Shown piece after piece: positions 60,301 through 64,000 of a stretch of 64,000 bases of DNA; position 1 is the stretch's first letter; every line of letters starts with the position of its first letter. The translations under genes and the position numbers were made by a program. Location: contig NW_019773625.1 of assembly GCF_001039355.2 (NCBI RefSeq), positions 534,180 to 598,179 of the forward strand, written 5' to 3'. The stretch is from Lingula anatina. Its lineage: Eukaryota; Brachiopoda; Lingulata; Lingulida; Lingulidae. The notes beneath the pieces are model-generated. The model was given only the letters and a program-made list of their open reading frames with translations. It did no database searches and was not told where the DNA came from.

Positions 60301-63300
60301 AGATGTATGGTGTAAAACAGAAAATTGAAATGCATATGATGGACTCTTGGCTGCATGCAGATTGTATTACAAGACTTGTGTTTTACAAGAAAAAAAAACA
60401 TTATATTTAAAGGATTTTAAGAATTAACTTAATTCCAAATAAATTACAATTACAACATTACCAAAACTGTTTTTGATCCATAAAAATTTATTGATATGAC
60501 TCTGCAAGGGAAAGTTGCCTGCTTTGATGGTGGCTTGGTGTTTTTTGTCATTGTAAAATCCATCTGACAGTGTGTTGAAACTTAAATAATGAAGACTGAG
60601 TATTTGTTGTTTATGTTATAAGGTGGTGCATGGTGGAATTGACTGTGTTTAGTGTTATGATAAAAAATGAACATTTAAAACCCCAGGGGTCTAATTCCCA
60701 AAAGAGTTATGTTTAAATCTAGTCTCAACATCGTATGAATCATTCCACAGTATTTTTTCTCCTCCCCCTCCCCCCCTTCCCCTCACCCACCTGCCCATAA
60801 CTTTTGTTTGCTGTATTTCCCACCTTTAAGTTCAGGGAAATAGTATATTTCATTCCAATTTTATGAGATAAGAAGAGATAGAAACTGTTTACATAAGGTA
60901 CATGATGTAGAAGGAAAAATACTGTGGAGTGACCCATATAGTATGGATATAAAATGTACGCTGTTCTTTATAGCATGCAGACAGGGTAACCATGGAGATC
61001 ATGACATAGACCATGACATCTAATTATCTTAAAATCCTCCCAAACTTCCCCTCTATCATTCCATATTATATCTGCATTGATTTGTGGCTAGGTTGAGAAA
61101 ATGAACTGTCTGAATGTTTGACATAATGGTGGTATTATTTTGATTGAGTACATTGCAATCACCCTGAGTTCTGAAGCCTAACAGAGAACTTTTCTCTATT
61201 AGAAATATAATGAGAAGATCCTGAATACATTTTTGTCAATAACATGGTCTCAGTTAGGCTCTGAAAAACAGGGTGATTGTGGAAGTTCTGCTGTATGTGT
61301 TTTACTTATATTATTACCAAGCATGATGGATCATTGATCTTTCTGTTCATACAACCTTAAATAAAATGTTTCTGTGAGAGACACTCTATCATGTCTCAAA
61401 AAATAATGGCAATGATAATTCCCTATTAATTGACATAATTGTCCACAACTGTCAACCATTGATAATTTCCCTCAATGTTTATCCCATCAATTTAAAATTA
61501 AATGTGTTTACTAATAAATCACACCTTTGATTCGATTGTTTTTATTCACGTTACCTAAATTTTCTGTTCTAGGGGCATACAAAGAACTAATTACCATAAA
61601 ATAATCTTTTACCCTATTTTGATTTTTTTCTCAGAAAGATTCACATTTATCTGTATTTTGTCATTTCCAAGATAGCACACTCTCTAGCCTATTTCACAGA
61701 TGAGAACAATACAGAAACTATTGATTCTAAAGATGATTTGTTAAAAGTCAGAGACTTGGATTGAATTTGACATAGATCCAAACAAGACTTGCTGAATTTT
61801 GAAATGTGCTTAAACCTGCACGCCTCAGTGTTATTAAAAGAAATTGCTGCAAGCTGGTTTAAAGCATTTAATGTTTTGGCTTTTGATTTCTACTTTATTA
61901 TCTTAGTAATAATGCCTATATTTGAATCCTAATTTAGATTTTTTCAAACAGAAAAGAAAAGGCATATTTTTGAAAAGAAATTATTGTAGAATAAGAATCT
62001 TTATTTTCATTTTGGTAAAACATAACAGAAGCAAAATAAGTAGTAGGAAAAACAAATAGTAGGCAAAGGCTTGTTTTCTGAAAACTGCCATATCTAGTGA
62101 ATCAAGAGTCACAGACAAGAAGTTGCTAATGTGGTTACAAATGGACGTCTGCTTCATTTTACAGATTTTATGTATCAAGAAGCATTCCTTACCACCTACA
62201 GAACTTTTATCTCTCCTGATGATCTCATCAACAAGCTGCTCTATAGATACCAGAAGTTTGCCAATATGTCAGATACAGGAAAGAAACGTCTTTCAAGGAA
62301 CGCGTTTTCACTTCTAGTCAGAGTAGTAGATGAGTTATGGTGAGTTTGTATTCAGTTATGAATGTGACGAAAATATACAACTTATGTTATCTAGCATTAT
62401 AAAATATCACGTCCTAAAAGTTCCCAACAGTAGATATATGAAATCTCTGCTTAATTCTAATGAAAAGGTCTGTTTTGTTTCTTTAAATAGCTTCTTTTCT
62501 TCACCTTTGCAAGAGAAAGTTTTGATATCAATATCCACAGAATAGGTGTCAGAGTTCTGTTTGGGGACATTATTTTAAAACTAATTTGACTTCCAGTGGT
62601 AGTGAGCTAAATGAGCAGTGCATCCAGACACTGCTGGACCAGGTCTGTCAGCTCCTGTGTGACGGGGAACTCATGCTGGCACGTATTCTGAGGAAGAAGG
62701 CTCTTGAGAAGGTGGAGACCAGAAAACTGCATCAGATAACACATCACATGTCATCACTGACGTCGCATAGTCTAACTTCAAGGTAATATCTACATTATCG
62801 AGTAAAAAATTAACTTGGATTTTATCTGATTTAATATTGCCTTTGAGAAGTGTATTAAATGTTCAGGAATATAATTACAATAAACATTATTCGAACCTGA
62901 AACAAAATATTGAAATGTTTCAGTATATTCCTTGCTCACAGTAACACGCCAAAGAGCAATTATGATTTTCATCAAATTTGTCATAAGATTTCCTCCATCA
63001 AGATTGTGAGATTTTAAGTCACATATTATAGGCATAGGGTGTAAACTTCCTGAAAACATTTTTGGTGTTTTGTATTGATAAAGTTACTACTTCCCTTAAG
63101 AGGAAAAGGCTCTTTTTTATTATAGATATTTTTTACCCAGTGATTTATGTAATTTCTTCAGACCCATGCACCTGACCCTGTTCAAGTCACAAGACATAGC
63201 AGAGCAGATGACACTGATGGATGCAGAACTCTTCCAGAGGATAGAGGTAGGGGTACTGGTACCTTTTGGGAGGCAGTGGCTAGGGGTGCAGATGGGAGAG

Positions 63301-63832
63301 GGGGGTGAAGACATAGCAGTGATTAAATACAGTAAAGGATTCTATTTTATTAAATGCGCAAGAAGAATTTTAACCTGACTGTGCAGTGTTATCCAGAAGA
63401 AGCCTAAGAACAGGCTATATGGTAGTGCTAACCAACCCAGATGACTTTGTGTTATAGAGTTCTATAGTGTTCTCTATCTGGGACTGAAATGTTTTTATTT
63501 GTGAAACATTTTTATAGGATGTAAAATGTGCTATTATGATAACATCAACTTTTTATTCGGATCTGAAGTTCTTTATCTCTGTATGGTTTTATGTAAGGCA
63601 CATGTGAAGTGCAACTTTAAAAAGAATTATTATTATTCTGTTACCCCCCTCTCTTCAGATCCCAGAGATGTTAAGATGGTCCAGAGAGCAGTCTGAGGAA
63701 AGTTGTCCCAATCTTACGGAGTTCACAGAACATTTCAACAAGATGTCATACTGGTGTAGGTCTCTGATACTGAAACAGGAGGACCCCAGAGAGAGGGAGA
63801 GATATTTTATCAAGTTCATCAAAATTATGAAG
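39359..63832 (+). CDS. RAPGEF1: Rap guanine nucleotide exchange factor 1 (C3G), 3' end beyond window
   Basis: Exchange factor that loads GTP onto Rap1 and R-Ras after recruitment by Crk adaptors to the membrane. Exons joined in phase: 39359-39368, 42655-42869, 51609-51784, 53025-53172, 54990-55090, 55359-55562, 55962-56761, 57084-57352, 57614-57825, 58109-58256, 58715-58790, 62165-62339, 62597-62782, 63162-63246 and 63659-63832. They sum to 2979 nt (993 residues), with a 30-nt optional microexon at 59907-59936. Architecture: basic N-terminus, helical N-terminal domain (about 76-215), a Ser/Thr/Pro-rich linker with Crk-SH3 sites (about 217-760), the REM/RasGEF-N domain (about 780-905), and the start of CDC25 (from about 913). 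Four PxLPxK motifs are seen: PPLPRK, PPLPEK, PPLPPK and PALPPK. The C-terminal part of CDC25, roughly 190 residues judging from human C3G, lies past 64000. Confidence 0.96.
40029..40078. repeat. Perfect 21-bp-arm inverted repeat with 8-nt loop
   Basis: Arms 40029-40049 and 40058-40078 are exact complements. Part of the right arm and loop is then repeated directly at 40079-40108. No target duplication is seen. Confidence 0.9.
41183..41281 (+). CDS. Candidate short terminal exon encoding a small basic peptide
   Basis: After a clear acceptor (attttcaacag), the frame compatible with both RAPGEF1 phase-1 first exons reads GKMSRQELAHLKTKMARLPK then DDFVKVVRDLQS and a TGA stop. With the 27972 exon it would give a 51-residue protein. 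With the MGQ exon it would give 35 residues, and from its own ATG 31. The charge-balanced helical composition is unlike the Cys/Ile/Phe-rich chance ORFs around it. MARLPKDDFVKVVRDLQ loosely resembles the helix of BRD NET domains, but I do not recognise the family. It cannot splice on to RAPGEF1 exon 2 in frame. Confidence 0.35.
42655..42869 (+). CDS. RAPGEF1: RAPGEF1 exon 2 (residues 4-75)
   Basis: 215 nt, acceptor tctattcaag, donor gtaagt, phase 1 to phase 0. It reads EEGVRFRMLKKAKSFRNDIK then a Lys/Ser/Thr-rich tail ending TDKQWKQS. It aligns with the basic N-terminal region of C3G (human FTMKLMDKFHSPKIKRTPSKK). Confidence 0.9.
45560..45750 (+). repeat. Short tandem array, ~75-bp unit
   Basis: About three diverged copies of a unit containing aacaaggtgaagtacatga and a following acagttat segment, within RAPGEF1 intron 2. 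Confidence 0.65.
47337..47958. other. Assembly gap of 622 Ns
   Basis: Run of N within RAPGEF1 intron 2, beginning after a poly-T tract. A missing exon cannot be ruled out, although exon 2 and exon 3 join in frame without one. Long open frames spanning it are artefacts. Confidence 1.
49755..49975 (-). mobile_element. Hairpin MITE, family B, copy 2 in opposite orientation
   Basis: Inverted ends carry TAGATCGATCTA near both termini. The inner part, read on the minus strand, gives cttaaatgtc, caagctgtaag and gggtaattaac, in the same order as the copy at 8355. This defines a two-copy family within the window. Confidence 0.7.
51345..51570 (+). pseudogene. Decayed tandem copies of RAPGEF1 exon 3
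   Basis: Three partial copies of the exon 3 start precede the working exon. The one at 51345 follows a good acceptor but has an in-frame TGA after eight codons. The one at 51440 keeps the frame NVEKLKQESKRMFQYLMFLE but has lost its acceptor AG and has no donor. The one at about 51547 keeps only a tttcag acceptor and YLEKN-like codons. Intron sequence between copies is also duplicated. Confidence 0.75.
51609..51784 (+). CDS. RAPGEF1: RAPGEF1 exon 3 (residues 76-134)
   Basis: 176 nt, acceptor ttctatcag, donor gtaaat, ending phase 2. It reads NVEKLKQESKKVFQYLGYLE, then AVVKGVMIQQIPEAVTVVLE. It matches the human helix KEVVSALRYFKTIVDKMAID and following in the N-terminal autoinhibitory/adhesion region. 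Decayed partial copies lie just upstream. Confidence 0.94.
53025..53172 (+). CDS. RAPGEF1: RAPGEF1 exon 4 (residues 134-183)
   Basis: 148 nt, acceptor tcttctag, donor gtagac, ending phase 0. It reads SVLLSSQNKVYQKLAQLVKW then ADTFILNEEQ. It aligns with human SSCYSRVYQSLANLIRWSDQVML. Confidence 0.95.
53574..54971 (+). mobile_element. Helentron-associated (HINE / pearl-like) non-autonomous element
   Basis: An 11-bp subterminal inverted repeat (GTACCACCAGC at 53574 and its complement at 54924), an internal tandem array of about 140-bp units (about 54370-54800), a 3' hairpin GAGGCGgtatCGCCTC at about 54943, and a CTAG end followed by a T run. These are the architectural marks of DINE/HINE elements known in insects and bivalves. 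The base composition is richer in GC than the host intron. The 5' edge is approximate. No Rep or helicase coding is present. Confidence 0.65.
54370..54800 (+). repeat. Tandem array of ~140-bp units inside the HINE-like element
   Basis: Phrases such as gcagagatacgcccatag and gaccttgaaattg recur at about 54371, 54508, 54654 and 54790, giving roughly three and a third diverged units. Confidence 0.85.
54990..55090 (+). CDS. RAPGEF1: RAPGEF1 exon 5 (residues 184-217)
   Basis: 101 nt, acceptor ctttttcag, donor gtacat, ending phase 2. It reads EWVQISSDKLQNKSYLSLPK and then a Ser-rich tail. It lies only 18 nt downstream of the end of the HINE-like element. Confidence 0.92.
55359..55562 (+). CDS. RAPGEF1: RAPGEF1 exon 6 (residues 217-285)
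   Basis: 204 nt, acceptor tttcacag, donor gtagga, phase 2 to phase 2. It contains LPDIPLTPREREILEQTN and GAPPPKPPLPENR. Human C3G has ELPLTDREVEILNKT and EVAPPKPPLPG at the matching place. This proline motif lacks the Lys needed for a classic Crk site. Confidence 0.95.
55962..56761 (+). CDS. RAPGEF1: RAPGEF1 exon 7, large Ser/Pro-rich exon (residues 285-552)
   Basis: 800 nt, acceptor catttgtag, donor gtgagt, phase 2 to phase 1. It carries three Crk-SH3 type motifs: TPPPLPRKKR (about 56005-56030), QPPPLPEKR (about 56419-56439) and KPPPLPPKKR (about 56731-56757). It also has the conserved YPSDYDNV, matching human HPSQYDNI, which carries a candidate phosphotyrosine. Most of the rest is Ser/Thr-rich and probably disordered. 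Confidence 0.96.
57084..57352 (+). CDS. RAPGEF1: RAPGEF1 exon 8 (residues 552-641)
   Basis: 269 nt, acceptor ccttgcag, donor gtaaga, ending phase 0. It reads VEAYMQMFGNYSHPTSHHDF and ends VDDLLSLHVPALPPKLRTL, a fourth PxLPxK Crk-site candidate. Human equivalents are MLAYMQLLEDYSEP and VQELAPPPALPPKQR. A (GTT)n tract follows in the intron. Confidence 0.95.
57614..57825 (+). CDS. RAPGEF1: RAPGEF1 exon 9 with RSDS repeats (residues 642-712)
   Basis: 212 nt, acceptor attttcag, donor gtaagt, ending phase 2. It is rich in Ser/Thr/Asp and contains four tandem five-residue repeats (SLRSDSLRSDSLRSDSIRSD). A 15-nt repeat encodes them. Each gives an R-x-x-S site of the type used by basophilic kinases. 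Confidence 0.93.
58109..58256 (+). CDS. RAPGEF1: RAPGEF1 exon 10 (residues 712-761)
   Basis: 148 nt, acceptor tcttccag, donor gtggag, ending phase 0. It contains ESEPAKFLLPPKTKEPESST and ends ELNPLDDVDVSDQLVRKKK. It aligns with human DELSLIDHNEIMSRLTLK just before the REM domain. Confidence 0.93.
58715..58790 (+). CDS. RAPGEF1: RAPGEF1 exon 11 (residues 762-787)
   Basis: 76 nt, acceptor gatcacag, donor gtaggt, ending phase 1. It reads GESGPEIRGGSVDALVVHAT then AAGKH, matching human DDGPDVRGGSGDILLVHATE at the start of the REM domain. Confidence 0.95.
58791..62164 (+). other. RAPGEF1 intron 11 (3.4 kb)
   Basis: AT-rich; it holds the 30-nt candidate microexon at 59907-59936. Just past that donor a phrase ttgtcacacccaa recurs three times (59957-60011). 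Nothing else coding seen. Confidence 0.8.
59907..59936 (+). CDS. RAPGEF1: Candidate 30-nt RAPGEF1 cassette microexon
   Basis: A strong acceptor (tgtcttttccag) and a donor (gtataa) enclose 30 nt in phase 1 on both sides. It adds ESGIECDDDP between AAGKH and DFMYQEAF, inside the REM-domain entry loop. It keeps the frame whether included or skipped. It is the only such well-flanked short segment I saw in this 3.4 kb intron. Confidence 0.6.
62165..62339 (+). CDS. RAPGEF1: RAPGEF1 exon 12, REM domain (residues 787-845)
   Basis: 175 nt, acceptor cattttacag, donor gtgagt, ending phase 2. It reads DFMYQEAFLTTYRTFISPDD then KLLYRYQKF and LLVRVVDEL. The EAFLTTYRTFISP block is the RasGEF-N hallmark. 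Confidence 0.98.
62597..62782 (+). CDS. RAPGEF1: RAPGEF1 exon 13, REM domain end (residues 845-907)
   Basis: 186 nt, acceptor acttccag, donor gtaata, phase 2 to phase 2. It contains TLLDQVCQLLCDGELMLARI then LRKKALEKVETRKLHQ, matching human VFRLVCNGELSLARVLRKNILDKV. Confidence 0.97.
63162..63246 (+). CDS. RAPGEF1: RAPGEF1 exon 14, start of CDC25 domain (residues 907-935)
   Basis: 85 nt, acceptor tttcttcag, donor gtaggg, ending phase 0. It reads PMHLTLFKSQDIAEQMTLMD then AELFQRIE. This is the first helix of the catalytic RasGEF domain (human HSHEIAEQLTLLDAELFYKIE). Confidence 0.97.
63659..63832 (+). CDS. RAPGEF1: RAPGEF1 exon 15, CDC25 domain (residues 936-993, gene continues)
   Basis: 174 nt, acceptor ctcttcag, donor gtaagg, phase 0. 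It reads IPEMLRWSREQSEESCPNLT then EFTEHFNKMSYWCRSLIL and FIKFIKIMK. FTEHFN.MSYW is a C3G catalytic-domain signature. The catalytic core is incomplete because the next exon lies beyond the window. Confidence 0.97.
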
Positions 63833-64000
63833 GTAAGGGAGAATTATATTTAAGAGTATTTTGAAAGAATTTCAGAAATGAGAAAAATGCATGTAATCAA
63901 AAGCCATATTCTCTCATTATTGTTGATAAATTAGGAAAATAAAGAAGTAGATCAAGATACAGATAAAAATAATCTAGAGAGGCTTGGAGGCCATTATTAT

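Noticed and set aside
1-64000. CRISPR arrays, bacterial operons, phage or integrative elements
   Set aside because: The sequence is clearly animal nuclear DNA; repeats found are microsatellites, minisatellites and eukaryotic transposons.

Overview
This is a stretch of AT-rich animal nuclear DNA. It holds intron-rich genes, long introns, many microsatellites, short hairpin transposons and a 622-base assembly gap. Two well-recognised genes stand head to head. On the minus strand is a complete Munc18/UNC-18/Rop gene (syntaxin-binding protein 1, STXBP1-like). I could assemble it as 16 coding exons, 27216 down to 7629, in consistent phase throughout, giving a predicted 603-residue protein. On the plus strand is the Rap1/R-Ras exchange factor RAPGEF1 (C3G). 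It reads from a short first coding exon at 39359, or an alternative first exon at 27972, through 15 exons, and the window edge cuts it inside the catalytic CDC25 domain. The sequence fits a bilaterian invertebrate, and a mollusc or other lophotrochozoan is my best guess. I base that on protein divergence, intron structure and the repeat types. The species is not determined.

Layout. 1-7173: AT-rich 3' flank of STXBP1 carrying an alternative last exon that appears twice. The two copies lie in a ~2.65 kb near-identical direct repeat separated by a single N and a broken MITE, which looks like two haplotypes laid end to end. 7629-27248: STXBP1 exons, with a 6.8 kb intron at 9960-16792 that holds a candidate cassette exon and a cluster of RFX X-box-like palindromes. 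27249-27971: intergenic or bidirectional promoter interval. 27972-39358: first RAPGEF1 intron and flank, with (AT)n, (TC)n and (GT)n tracts, a minisatellite, an identical 276-bp direct repeat and a complete 161-bp MITE. 39359-63832: RAPGEF1 exons, with large introns at 42870-51608 (containing the N gap) and 58791-62164, a 30-nt candidate microexon, decayed copies of exon 3, and a ~1.4 kb element with Helentron/HINE-like architecture at about 53574-54971.

Function. STXBP1/Munc18 clamps syntaxin and templates SNARE assembly in regulated exocytosis. C3G, recruited by Crk SH3 domains through proline-rich PxLPxK motifs (four are visible), activates Rap1 in adhesion and signalling. The two are neighbours, not a known pathway. 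From memory, their human orthologues both lie in 9q34, so the linkage may be ancestral. I saw no tRNA, rRNA, CRISPR or transposase gene. The most interesting signals are alternative-exon candidates in both genes, a possible 51-residue product sharing the alternative RAPGEF1 first exon, the HINE-like element with nuclear-receptor DR1 motifs, and the haplotype-duplication artefact.
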